Assembly (NCBI GenBank): GCA_034663635.1 | Contig: JAXDJH010000016.1 | Location: 1 to 64,000, forward strand | From: JAXDJH01 sp034663635 | GTDB lineage: Bacteria; Actinomycetota; CADDZG01; WHSQ01 | DNA length: 64,000 bases | Reading direction: 5' to 3' | In this document: piece by piece, positions 34,063 to 41,330 of the stretch | How the letters are laid out: each line of letters begins with the position of its first letter | Position numbering within the stretch: the first letter of the stretch is position 1 | The notes under the pieces: generated by a model | The model's input: the letters and a program-made list of their open reading frames with translations, nothing else | What the model was told of the DNA's origin: nothing | Database searches by the model: none | Program-made: the position numbers and the translations under genes

Positions 34063-35094
34063 TTACGAACCTGCACCACTGCGCCGTGAGTCCCAAGCCT
34101 CTTGCGTTGCCGCAAGCTCCTCATCCGGCTGCGATACGTAGCCGACTTCCTGCACTGATGCCAAACCCTGATCGGAAAGGTAGTAGTCGACGAACGCAGC
34201 GACCGCGTCGTTGCTTTCCGCTTCCTTGGAGTTCACGTAGATGTAAAGGTCGCGCGAGAGCGGGTACGACCGATCCTCGATCGTCTGGGTGGTGGGCTCG
34301 ATGCAACCATCCCCACCGTCGATCGCGATCGCCTTGGTCGCTCCGCCCGTCTGTTCGTAGTAAGCGAAACCCACCCAACCGAGAGAGGAAGGCGAGCCTT
34401 CGATTCCCTGGATGATGACGTTGTCGTTCGGCGAGGATTGGTAGTCGGGCCGTGTCGTGACCTCGTCCAGGCCTCGGCCTTCACCGATCCCCTTCAGCGC
34501 CAGGTCGATGAACGAACCCCAGGTGCCGGATTCTTCCCCGGGCCCTGTGACTACTAGCGGCGCGTCGGGATAGGGAGTGTGGCTTGCTCCCAATTTCTCG
34601 CCGAGGGAGTTCGCGTCGGACCAGTTCTCGAAACCTTCCGACTCTGGACCCAAGAGCGCATAGAGATCGTTGAAGTCAAGACAGTCCACGGCGTCGTTGT
34701 CGGGTGACGTCAACACGGTGATGCCGTCGATCCCGATCTTCAATTCGATGAAATCGATCCCGGCCTTCTTGCACGCGTCGACCTCTTCGGGCTCGATCTC
34801 TCGTGACGCGTCCGAGATTTGCGTCTTGCCTTCACAAAAGAGTGCGAACCCGTCGGTGGTTCCTGGACCGTTGACGGAGATGGAAACGTCTTGGTTGTCG
34901 GCCTGGAACTTTTCAGCCACCAGAGATGTGATGGGCTCTACGGTCGAGGAGCCCGAGATGGTGAGCTCTCCCGAAATAGCGGCGGCTCCCGCCGGACCCC
35001 CGGTGGGTCCCCCGCTGCCGCCACAAGCTCCCACTCCTACCGCGATCGCGGCCACTGCTAGGAGCGGACCTACCTTCTGCCGGTGTTTTCCCAT
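34063..35094 (-). CDS. pstS: Phosphate-binding lipoprotein PstS
   Basis: This is a 343-residue lipoprotein with lipobox VGAC (Cys24), followed by a Gly-rich tether. Mature segments fit PstS. GELTISGSSTVEPI holds phosphate-binding Ser/Thr. NGPGTTDGFALFCEGKTQISDASR and GPGEESGTWGSFIDLAL supply further ligands, and the C-terminus has YVNSKE and YYLSDQG. It captures phosphate at the outer membrane face and hands it to PstCA. It is the first gene of the leftward pst operon and diverges from the SenX3-like kinase gene across a 189-base region with PHO-box-like repeats. Confidence 0.96.
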   Translation of the reverse strand: MGKHRQKVGPLLAVAAIAVGVGACGGSGGPTGGPAGAAAISGELTISGSSTVEPITSLVAEKFQADNQDVSISVNGPGTTDGFALFCEGKTQISDASREIEPEEVDACKKAGIDFIELKIGIDGITVLTSPDNDAVDCLDFNDLYALLGPESEGFENWSDANSLGEKLGASHTPYPDAPLVVTGPGEESGTWGSFIDLALKGIGEGRGLDEVTTRPDYQSSPNDNVIIQGIEGSPSSLGWVGFAYYEQTGGATKAIAIDGGDGCIEPTTQTIEDRSYPLSRDLYIYVNSKEAESNDAVAAFVDYYLSDQGLASVQEVGYVSQPDEELAATQEAWDSRRSGAGS

Positions 35095-35174
35095 GTGCTT
35101 TACGTTGCCTCCTCAAAAGCGTGTGGATCCCTCGGACCCACCTTGCTGTCGGACGCTAGCAACGCGACATGGCG

Positions 35175-35218
35175 TGACCGCGACCGGCATGTGACGCGCG
35201 TGTGAACAGTTGAAGAAC
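35175..35218 (-). promoter_or_regulatory. Putative PHO box upstream of pstS
   Basis: On the minus strand four consecutive 11-nt units begin GTTCT, GTTCA, CGTCA and GGTCG. The 11-nt direct-repeat spacing and GTTCA core match the PhoP/RegX3 boxes known from Streptomyces and mycobacteria. It lies about 80-125 bases before the pstS start and between divergent Pho genes, so it could serve both directions. Confidence 0.6.
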
Positions 35219-35283
35219 GACGACAGGGACGTGGGGATCCGTTGGTGAGACACGAACTCCCGCCTCTACACTGAGTCCCTAAC

Positions 35284-36441
35284 GTGAACCTCTGGCTTGC
35301 GCTTTCAGTCGGCCTCGTTGCCGGTCTCGCTCTCGGACTCTTGCTCCGTGGCCGTTCTTCATCGAACGCGGTCGAACACGAGTTCTCAAGCGAACCTCCC
35401 GCCGGCAATTCAGAACGAGTTGATGGACTCGTAGGTGAGGAGTTGTTGGAGGCGGTCTCCGAAGGCGTGATCGTCCTGAACGACGTAATGAATCCCGTTC
35501 TGGCGAACTCGGCTGCTCGAGAACAGTTGTCGCTGGACCGCGGGTTCGGTTTCGCGGAGATTCCCAGCGAAGTTAGGTCGATGGCTCGTCGAGCCTTCTC
35601 AACCGGCGAACCCGTTGTAGAGATCGTTGAGGTTTGGAATCCTCGACAGCGCAGTCTTGAGGTCAACGTCGTTCCTCTTGCTGGTGAAGCGGGAGCGGTT
35701 GTCAGCTTGCGAGACGTGTCCGACGAACAGCGAGCGCAAACGATCAGGCGACGTTTCGTGACGCATGCTTCTCATGAGTTGAAGACTCCGGTTGCCGGGA
35801 TCCAGGCCCTTGCGGAAGCTGTGCTCGAAGCGTTGCCGGATGACCCCGAGGCGGTCGAGCGTTTCGGGCAGAGACTAGTGCTGGAAAGCGAGAGATTGGG
35901 TCGCCTCATCGGGGACCTCCTCGATCTTTCTCGTCTGGAAGACCCCGGCAGCTTCTTGGACAAGCCGGTGGACCTGGCGGCGGTCATCGCTGTGGAAGTC
36001 GCAGAGATCGGCCCGCGTGTCGAGGCCAAGCGGATCAGATTGCAAACGGAGGTCACACCAGGCCTCTTCGCTCGCGGCGACGACCAACAGCTGGCTTTGC
36101 TCGTGCGCAACCTGCTCGACAACGCCTACCGATACACGTCAGAGGAGGGGAGCATCGAGGTTTCCCTTCGTCGTGAGCTTGAGGGAGCGATCATCGAGGT
36201 TTCGGATGATGGCGTCGGTATCCCCATGAAAGCTCAGGCCAGAGTGTTCGAGAGGTTCTTCAGGGTCGACGAAGCTCGCTCTCGCACGAGCGGGGGCACT
36301 GGGCTCGGTCTCGCCATCGTGAAGCACGTTGCGGATCTCCATGGCGGGCACGTCGAACTTCTGAGCGAGTTTGGAGAGGGGTCCACATTCAGAGTGCACC
36401 TTCCCCTCGCTCCGGAGACCATCGGTTCGGAGGCAACGTAG
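35284..36441 (+). CDS. senX3: Sensor histidine kinase, SenX3/PhoR-like
   Basis: This is a 385-residue kinase with one N-terminal membrane helix (LWLALSVGLVAGLALGLLL), a PAS-like region (about 50-145) and HisKA with phospho-acceptor His in THASHELKTPVAGIQAL. The ATPase domain has N box LLVRNLLDNAYRYT, G1 DDGVGIP, F-box FERFFRVDEARSR and G2 GGTGLGLAIVKH. This layout is that of SenX3/PhoR kinases that sense PstSCAB-PhoU state. The GTG start has a weak site. The regulator gene starts at the base after its stop. Its position divergent from pstS supports phosphate sensing. Confidence 0.93.
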   Translation: MNLWLALSVGLVAGLALGLLLRGRSSSNAVEHEFSSEPPAGNSERVDGLVGEELLEAVSEGVIVLNDVMNPVLANSAAREQLSLDRGFGFAEIPSEVRSMARRAFSTGEPVVEIVEVWNPRQRSLEVNVVPLAGEAGAVVSLRDVSDEQRAQTIRRRFVTHASHELKTPVAGIQALAEAVLEALPDDPEAVERFGQRLVLESERLGRLIGDLLDLSRLEDPGSFLDKPVDLAAVIAVEVAEIGPRVEAKRIRLQTEVTPGLFARGDDQQLALLVRNLLDNAYRYTSEEGSIEVSLRRELEGAIIEVSDDGVGIPMKAQARVFERFFRVDEARSRTSGGTGLGLAIVKHVADLHGGHVELLSEFGEGSTFRVHLPLAPETIGSEAT

Positions 36442-37122
36442 GTGCCCAGATTGTTATTGATCGAGGACGAGGAAAGTCTGGGCGAGGCCCTCGCTTACCA
36501 ACTAACCCGTGAGGGCTACGAGGTTCAGAGAACGACCGATGGAGCCGACGGCCTGGCGCGATTCAAGTCGGCGGGGGCCGACCTGGTCTTGCTGGATCTC
36601 ATGCTCCCGGGGATGTCCGGCGAAGAGATCTGCAGGGAGATCAGGAGGTCCTCTTCCGTCCCGATCATCATGCTCACGGCGAAAGATGACGAGATCGACA
36701 AGGTCGTCGGCTTGGAACTGGGGGCCGATGACTACATCACCAAGCCCTTCAGCTCACGCGAGCTGGTCGCACGCATCAAAGCGGTTCTGAGACGGGCTCG
36801 CGAGCCCGCCATGGCGACGGATTCCGTACTCGAAGGAGGCGGGATACGCCTCGACGTCGACAGAGCCGAGGTCACAGTTAGGGGTCGCGAGGTAAAGCTG
36901 ACGCGTAAGGAGTTCGACCTTCTTGCGTGCCTGATGGAGAACGCGGGACGAGCGCTGCCGCGCGAGGTCCTCATCGATCGGGTTTGGGGAACCGACTATT
37001 TCGGCGACACCCGCACCCTCGACGTTCATATGAAGCGGCTGAGGTCGAAGCTCGAAGAGGATCCTCACGACCCCGTTCTTCTAGTCACCGTGAGGGGACT
37101 GGGCTACAAATTCGCGACCTGA
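36442..37122 (+). CDS. regX3: Winged-helix response regulator, RegX3/PhoP-like
   Basis: This is a 226-residue OmpR-family regulator. The receiver domain (1-120) has acidic pocket IEDEES, phospho-acceptor Asp in LVLLDLMLPG, and the conserved Thr and Lys in MLTAKDD and TKPFSSREL. The DNA-binding wing (130-225) has KLTRKEFDLLACLMENAGRALPREVLIDRVWG and ends LLVTVRGLGYKF. It starts with GTG directly after the kinase stop, a coupled pair. It is expected to bind the 11-nt repeats before pstS and before the DUF47-pit genes and activate them when phosphate is short. Confidence 0.94.
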   Translation: MPRLLLIEDEESLGEALAYQLTREGYEVQRTTDGADGLARFKSAGADLVLLDLMLPGMSGEEICREIRRSSSVPIIMLTAKDDEIDKVVGLELGADDYITKPFSSRELVARIKAVLRRAREPAMATDSVLEGGGIRLDVDRAEVTVRGREVKLTRKEFDLLACLMENAGRALPREVLIDRVWGTDYFGDTRTLDVHMKRLRSKLEEDPHDPVLLVTVRGLGYKFAT

Positions 37123-37127
37123 CTTCT

Positions 37128-37149
37128 GTTCACCGGAAGTTCATGTTCC
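37128..37149 (+). promoter_or_regulatory. Putative PHO box upstream of the DUF47-pit genes
   Basis: Two GTTCA cores occur exactly 11 bases apart (GTTCACCGGAA then GTTCATGTTCC), the direct-repeat period of actinobacterial PHO boxes. They start 6 bases after the regulator's stop and 94 bases before the DUF47 start, inside the only gap in this gene string. Confidence 0.6.
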
Positions 37150-37221
37150 TCGTCCGGGTGAGCCTTCCAGAGCTTGTTAGGTTTCGCGCGGAACTGCAAA
37201 CCTTCGAGCTTGGGAGCTGGA

Positions 37222-37839
37222 ATGCGTCTGCGCATCACCCCGCAAGATCACACGTTCTTCGACCTGTTCGAGAAGCTCGCCCTCAAGGTGAAAGAGGGGG
37301 CCGACGATCTCCTGGGCCTCCTGCAGGACTACACCGACCTCGATCGGAAGATCGGCAAGATCCTGGATATCGAGCACCAGGGCGATGAGTTGACCCATGA
37401 GGTCATCAGGCGAGTGAACACCTCTTTCGTGACTCCCTTCGACCGGGAAGACATCCACCATTTGGTTTCCAGCCTCGACGACGTGCTCGATCACATCGAG
37501 GCCGCAGCGGAGTACCTCCAACTGCAGAAGATCGAACAACCAATCCCTCAGATGATCTCGCTGGCGGAGACATTGGCCGAGGCTGCATCCAAGACCGCTC
37601 TTGCCATGCCACACCTCGAGAACATGAAGGATCTCGAGGAGTACTGGATCGAGATCAACCGACTCGAGAACGAGGGCGACCGGATGTACCGACGCACGAT
37701 CGCGGAGCTTTTCTCCGGTGACTACAAGGCTATGGACGTCTTGAAGTTCAAGGAGATCATCGAACAGATCGAGGGTGGGATCGACAGGCTCGAAGATGTC
37801 GCCAACGCTATCGAGAGCATCTACCTGAAGCACAGCTGA
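37222..37839 (+). CDS. PhoU-like DUF47 protein (PiT accessory)
   Basis: The protein has 205 residues from ATG 37222, preceded by gggagctgg. It is all-helical and matches the DUF47/PhoU-div family: DHTFFDLFEKLALKVKEGADDLL, IEHQGDELTHEVIRRVNTSFVTPFDREDIHHLVSSLDDVLDHIEAAAEY and a second RLENEGDRMYRRTIAELF half. Members are almost always encoded just before PiT permeases and are thought to modulate them. Here the stop overlaps the pit ATG by one base. This makes a second PhoU-type protein in the same locus, distinct from phoU at 30568. Confidence 0.93.
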   Translation: MRLRITPQDHTFFDLFEKLALKVKEGADDLLGLLQDYTDLDRKIGKILDIEHQGDELTHEVIRRVNTSFVTPFDREDIHHLVSSLDDVLDHIEAAAEYLQLQKIEQPIPQMISLAETLAEAASKTALAMPHLENMKDLEEYWIEINRLENEGDRMYRRTIAELFSGDYKAMDVLKFKEIIEQIEGGIDRLEDVANAIESIYLKHS

Positions 37840-38984
37840 TGCCTTTCTCACTCGAAGCGGGGATCATCATCCTCGTCGCGCTGTCTTTCGACTTCGTGAA
37901 TGGATTTCACGACGCCGCGAACTCCATCGCGACCGTCGTGTCGACGAGGGTTCTCTCCCCGAGGGTCGCGGTGGCGTGGGCAGCGTTCTGGAACTTCATC
38001 GCCTTTCTCGTTTTCGGGACCGCCGTTGCCAAGACCGTGGGCGCGGGCACGATCGACATCTCCCTGCTCGCGACGAAGGCCGACGGGTTCAACGTGATAC
38101 TCGCCGCGCTGATCGGCGCGATCGGCTACGACCTGCTTACCTGGTATTTCGGGTTGCCCACTTCCTCGTCCCACGCTTTGGCCGGCGGATTGGTAGGAGC
38201 TGCGCTCGTTTACGGCGGCAAAGACATGTTGGTCTCTTCCGGCCTGACCAAGATTGCGATCTTCATAGTCGTGTCTCCGATCGTGGGATTCATCCTCGGA
38301 GTGATCTTGATGAACATCATCACGACGATCGCGCAGTTGGTGACCAGGAGCGGTAAATCAACCGTTCAGGGAGCGAACAAGTTCTTCCGGAGGATGCAGT
38401 TGTTTTCCGCAGCAGCTTTCTCGCTTGGGCATGGAGGCAACGACGCTCAGAAGACGATGGGCATCATCGCGGCTGTTGTCTTCATCGATGCGCATGCAGG
38501 AACCACCCTCGGTGATGAGCTCCACATCGAACTGTGGATGGTTCTTCTCGCTCACCTCGCGATTGGACTCGGCACGATGTCGGGGGGGTGGCGGATCGTC
38601 CACACGCTCGGCTCACGGATCACGAAGCTTCAACCGGTGGGCGGGGCATCCGCCGAGACTGCGGCCGCGGCCACGCTGTTCGCGACAACTCACTTCGGCA
38701 TACCCGTATCCACCACCCACACCATCACTGGAGCGGTAATCGGAGTGGGGACCACCAACCGGGTCTCCGCGGTGAGGTGGGGTGTGACGGGCAGGGTTCT
38801 ATATGCATGGGTCCTCACCATCCCGGGCGCTGCCCTGATCGCCGCCCTGGCTTACGAGCTGCTGCGGATCGTGCCGGCCGAGGCTGTTGGGACCGTCGGT
38901 TTGGTCGCGGCCGCCCTGACGGGAGTCGTTCTGCTCAATCGCAGACGGCGTCAGGTGAACGACGTCATCTATGCGCCCCCGTGA
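37839..38984 (+). CDS. pit: Inorganic phosphate transporter, PiT family
   Basis: This is a 381-residue permease with about ten membrane helices. Both inverted family repeats are visible: FDFVNGFHDAANSIATVVSTRVLSPRVAV with GLPTSSSHALAGGLVGA in the first half, and FSLGHGGNDAQKTMGII with FGIPVSTTHTITGAVIGVG in the second. PiT proteins import metal-phosphate complexes using the ion gradient, with lower affinity than Pst. Its translation is coupled to the DUF47 gene. Having pst, pit, kinase and regulator together means both uptake systems may answer one phosphate signal. Confidence 0.96.
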   Translation: MPFSLEAGIIILVALSFDFVNGFHDAANSIATVVSTRVLSPRVAVAWAAFWNFIAFLVFGTAVAKTVGAGTIDISLLATKADGFNVILAALIGAIGYDLLTWYFGLPTSSSHALAGGLVGAALVYGGKDMLVSSGLTKIAIFIVVSPIVGFILGVILMNIITTIAQLVTRSGKSTVQGANKFFRRMQLFSAAAFSLGHGGNDAQKTMGIIAAVVFIDAHAGTTLGDELHIELWMVLLAHLAIGLGTMSGGWRIVHTLGSRITKLQPVGGASAETAAAATLFATTHFGIPVSTTHTITGAVIGVGTTNRVSAVRWGVTGRVLYAWVLTIPGAALIAALAYELLRIVPAEAVGTVGLVAAALTGVVLLNRRRRQVNDVIYAPP

Positions 38985-39007
38985 TAGCCGCGCTATAACT
39001 GCTTCCC

Positions 39008-39319
39008 ATGAGTGACGACGAACTCCAACTGCTACGAGACCAGGCGAAAGCCGATCGCAAGCTGATCCAGCAGGCCGCCGACACCTTGGCCGAGATAGGT
39101 CGCGGCGAGGGGCTCACCGACCCTCAGGCCGACGTGCTTGCCGCCTTACGGATCAGGCTTGAGGGCAAGAAGCGCGCATCTCTCGACGAGCTGATTACCG
39201 CGGCCGGGGACATCTCGGGAAAGAAGGATCTCGGCGACGTATTGAGCGGACCGGTCGAGAAGAAGAACGCTGACTGGCCCGAGATCGAAGAGAAGAAGCT
39301 TGACTGGCCCGGTGCCTAA
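39008..39319 (+). CDS. Small charged protein, unknown
   Basis: This is a 103-residue soluble protein, helical and rich in Lys, Asp and Glu, starting DDELQLLRDQAKADRKLIQQAADTLAEI. Its C-terminus has two similar DWP segments (KNADWPEIEEKK and LDWPGA). There is no ribosome site; instead a TATAAC hexamer at 38994-38999 lies 8 bases before the ATG, which fits a leaderless transcript. It sits between pit and the convergent PAC2 gene, whose stop is the adjacent base. I do not recognise a family. Confidence 0.6.
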   Translation: MSDDELQLLRDQAKADRKLIQQAADTLAEIGRGEGLTDPQADVLAALRIRLEGKKRASLDELITAAGDISGKKDLGDVLSGPVEKKNADWPEIEEKKLDWPGA

Positions 39320-40204
39320 CTAGCCGTCTCCGCCGTTCTCGCGCTGTTGGAGGAATTGCTCCACCTCTGCGGCCAGCGCGTCGGCACTCGGCAGTTCGGA
39401 TGGATGGATGGCTTCCTCTACCGACCGTTCGTCGGCCCGCTCCTCGAGTAGTGCGACGTAGGCCTGCACATCTTCGTCGGTCGCGACGATCTCCGAAACC
39501 CGTTCTTCGTACGCGGCTGATGCGATCTCGAGCTCGGTGATATCCGTCTCGATGTCGGTCAGCTCTGACGCGTTCTGGACGAGGGCCATTGCAGCCTTGG
39601 GATTCGGAGTGATCGCGAGGTAGTGGGGCACCGCGGCCCACAGGCTGGCAGAGCCAACGCCCGCTTGCGAGAAGGCGTCATGCAGCACTCCGACGATCCC
39701 GGTGGGGCCTTCGTAACGCGAGCGATGGAGCCCGAGTCTGGCGATGAGTCCGGGATCGACCGCCGTTCCGGTTATCTGCACCGGTCTCGAATGAGGGACG
39801 TCGGCGAGGAGCGCGCCCAACGTGATGACGAGTTCCACTCCTTTGGAACTCGCAATGTCCACGATCAGCGAGGAAAACGTTTTCCACCTGACGTTCGGTT
39901 CGGTGCCGATCAGGACAATGACGTCGTGGGGGCCGTCCAACCGAGCGGCCATGAACTCGTTGGATGGCCAGCTGATCTTCCGAGTGATCCCGTCGACCAG
40001 CTCCACGTGCGGTCGAACGGCCTGGAAGTCGTAGAACTCCTCAGGGTCGATCGAGGCAAGCCGTTCGGCCCCCCAGGTTCGCGCGAGATGCGAGGCCGCG
40101 AATGAAGCGGCGTCACCCGCGTCGTTCCATCCTCGGAACGCAGCTATGAGGATCGGAGAGCGGAGCTCGATGTCCCTGTGAAACGTGACGCGCTCGTCTG
40201 CCAT
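39320..40204 (-). CDS. PAC2-family protein (proteasome assembly chaperone-like)
   Basis: The protein has 294 residues from ATG 40204. PAC2 family features are ILIAAFRGWNDAGDAASFAASHL near the start, DPEEFYDFQAVRPHVELVDG, DVIVLIGTEPNVRWKTFSSLIVDIA, LGALLADVPHSRPV and SLWAAVPHYLAITPNPKAAMAL. In eukaryotes PAC2 helps assemble proteasomes; actinobacterial members are conserved cytoplasmic proteins whose role is not settled. The C-terminal 70 residues are an acidic helical tail. No proteasome genes are in this window to support a link. Confidence 0.88.
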   Translation of the reverse strand: MADERVTFHRDIELRSPILIAAFRGWNDAGDAASFAASHLARTWGAERLASIDPEEFYDFQAVRPHVELVDGITRKISWPSNEFMAARLDGPHDVIVLIGTEPNVRWKTFSSLIVDIASSKGVELVITLGALLADVPHSRPVQITGTAVDPGLIARLGLHRSRYEGPTGIVGVLHDAFSQAGVGSASLWAAVPHYLAITPNPKAAMALVQNASELTDIETDITELEIASAAYEERVSEIVATDEDVQAYVALLEERADERSVEEAIHPSELPSADALAAEVEQFLQQRENGGDG

Positions 40205-40247
40205 CGTCACAGGCTATAGGTGTGGGGCGACTACGGCCCCGGTTCGG

Positions 40248-40916
40248 CTAAGAGGCGACGGTGTCGGGATCGGCGTTGCGAGCCTCGATGTGCCGCTGAA
40301 GCTTGCGTTTGATCCTCTGCAGTGCGTTGTCGATCGACTTGACGTGGTTGCCGAGCGCTCCCGCGATCTCCTCGTAAGACTTCCCGTCCATGTAGAGCCG
40401 GAGGACGTCGCCTTCGAGTTGCGTGAGGCTTTCGCTCATCGAGTCACGGATCGCTTCGATCTCTTGAGCCGAGATGACGAGCTCGACCGGGTCGGAGGCC
40501 GTGGACGAGGCCACGAGATTGTCGCCGACGGAACGATCAGAGCTGTCGTCGCCGTAAGCCGGCGCGTCGAGGGAGATCGAAGAGTTGAGTGGTTGGTGCT
40601 TCTGGCGATTGGCGGTCTTGATGGCCGTGAGGATCTGACGCGAGATGCAGAGTTCGGCGAAGGCTCGGAAGGGGGTCTCCTGGTTGAGGTCGAAGTCCCG
40701 GATCGCCTTGAAGAGTCCGATCATTCCTTCCTGAACGACGTCTTCCTTGTCGGAACCCGCGAGGAAATACGAGCGCGCTTTGGAACGGGCGAAGTTACGG
40801 TACTTGGTGAGGAGAACGTCCAGACAACGATCGTCGCCATCTCTGACCCGTGCCACCAAGTCGTTGTCTTCCAGCTCGACGAGCTGGGCCTTTTCCTCTG
40901 TCCTGACGCCCTTCAT
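40248..40916 (-). CDS. sigH: RNA polymerase sigma factor, SigH/Spo0H type
   Basis: This is a 222-residue sigma-70 protein. Region 2 is in the first half (DLVARVRDGDDRCLDVLLTKYRNFARSKARSYFLAGSDKEDVVQEGMIGLFKAIRDF, RAFAELCISRQILTAI). Region 4 is at about 150-215 (QLEGDVLRLYMDGKSYEEIAGALGNHVKSIDNALQRIKRKLQRHI). The EGMIGLFKAIRDFD stretch and length match the Bacillus Spo0H group rather than ECF sigmas. Such SigH proteins occur in several early-branching actinobacterial classes. It is a single gene with no anti-sigma partner beside it, next to the tRNA-Sec region. Confidence 0.92.
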   Translation of the reverse strand: MKGVRTEEKAQLVELEDNDLVARVRDGDDRCLDVLLTKYRNFARSKARSYFLAGSDKEDVVQEGMIGLFKAIRDFDLNQETPFRAFAELCISRQILTAIKTANRQKHQPLNSSISLDAPAYGDDSSDRSVGDNLVASSTASDPVELVISAQEIEAIRDSMSESLTQLEGDVLRLYMDGKSYEEIAGALGNHVKSIDNALQRIKRKLQRHIEARNADPDTVAS

Positions 40917-41147
40917 AAACGTTCCCCCCGAGTTGCCGGCGCGGTCCCGCCTTTAAGTACGCTGCACCACGCTGTACGTATCGGCAGGAAGAGTGGTTGC
41001 CTAAATCAGGCTTTCACGCTATTTGTCCCTATTCGTCTCAACAATGGCCCGTACGGGTGATATTCCACTGCTGGACGGACTAGCCCCCCACCCAGGGGAT
41101 CTCGAGCCGATGGGCCATATTCTGCCAAATTCGTGCGTTCTCTGCAT

Positions 41148-41238
41148 GGAGGCGAAAGGGGACTGGTGTCCCTCCCGGTCTTCAAAACCGGTGAGGCCCC
41201 TAACCGGGCCTGGCGGGTTCGATTCCCGTCCGCCTCCG
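41148..41238 (+). tRNA. selC: tRNA-Sec (anticodon TCA)
   Basis: About 91 bases fold as a selenocysteine tRNA. There is a 7-bp acceptor stem (ggaggcg / cgcctcc), a long D stem of 6 bp (with one G-T) and a 4-base loop (tggt). The anticodon stem ccggt / accgg holds loop cttcaaa with anticodon tca. A large variable arm follows (aggccc / gggcct), then T arm cgggttcgattcccg. The long D stem, long variable arm and TCA anticodon together are diagnostic. An eighth acceptor pair would be A-C, so the bacterial 8/5 pattern is not perfect. CCA is not encoded. selA, selB and selD are not in the window. Confidence 0.92.
41211..41238 (+). repeat. tRNA-Sec 3'-end repeat, copy A (inside the tRNA gene)
   Basis: These 28 bases of T arm plus acceptor 3' strand are the parent of copies B, C and E and of the partial copy D. 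It is the classic target position for site-specific integration in tRNA genes. Confidence 0.85.
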
Positions 41239-41302
41239 CTCGCTCCGGCGGACCCGCCTGGCCCGATGCCGATCTCACCCGCCTCGCCGCTGCGCGGCTC
41301 AT

Positions 41303-41330
41303 TGGCGGGTTCGATTCCCGTCCGCCTCCG
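41303..41330 (+). repeat. tRNA-Sec 3'-end repeat, copy B
   Basis: Identical over 28 bases to copy A, with no 5' tRNA half in front. It directly abuts the stop codon of the GH92 gene. The 64-base segment between A and B (41239-41302) has a near copy between D and E. Confidence 0.85.
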
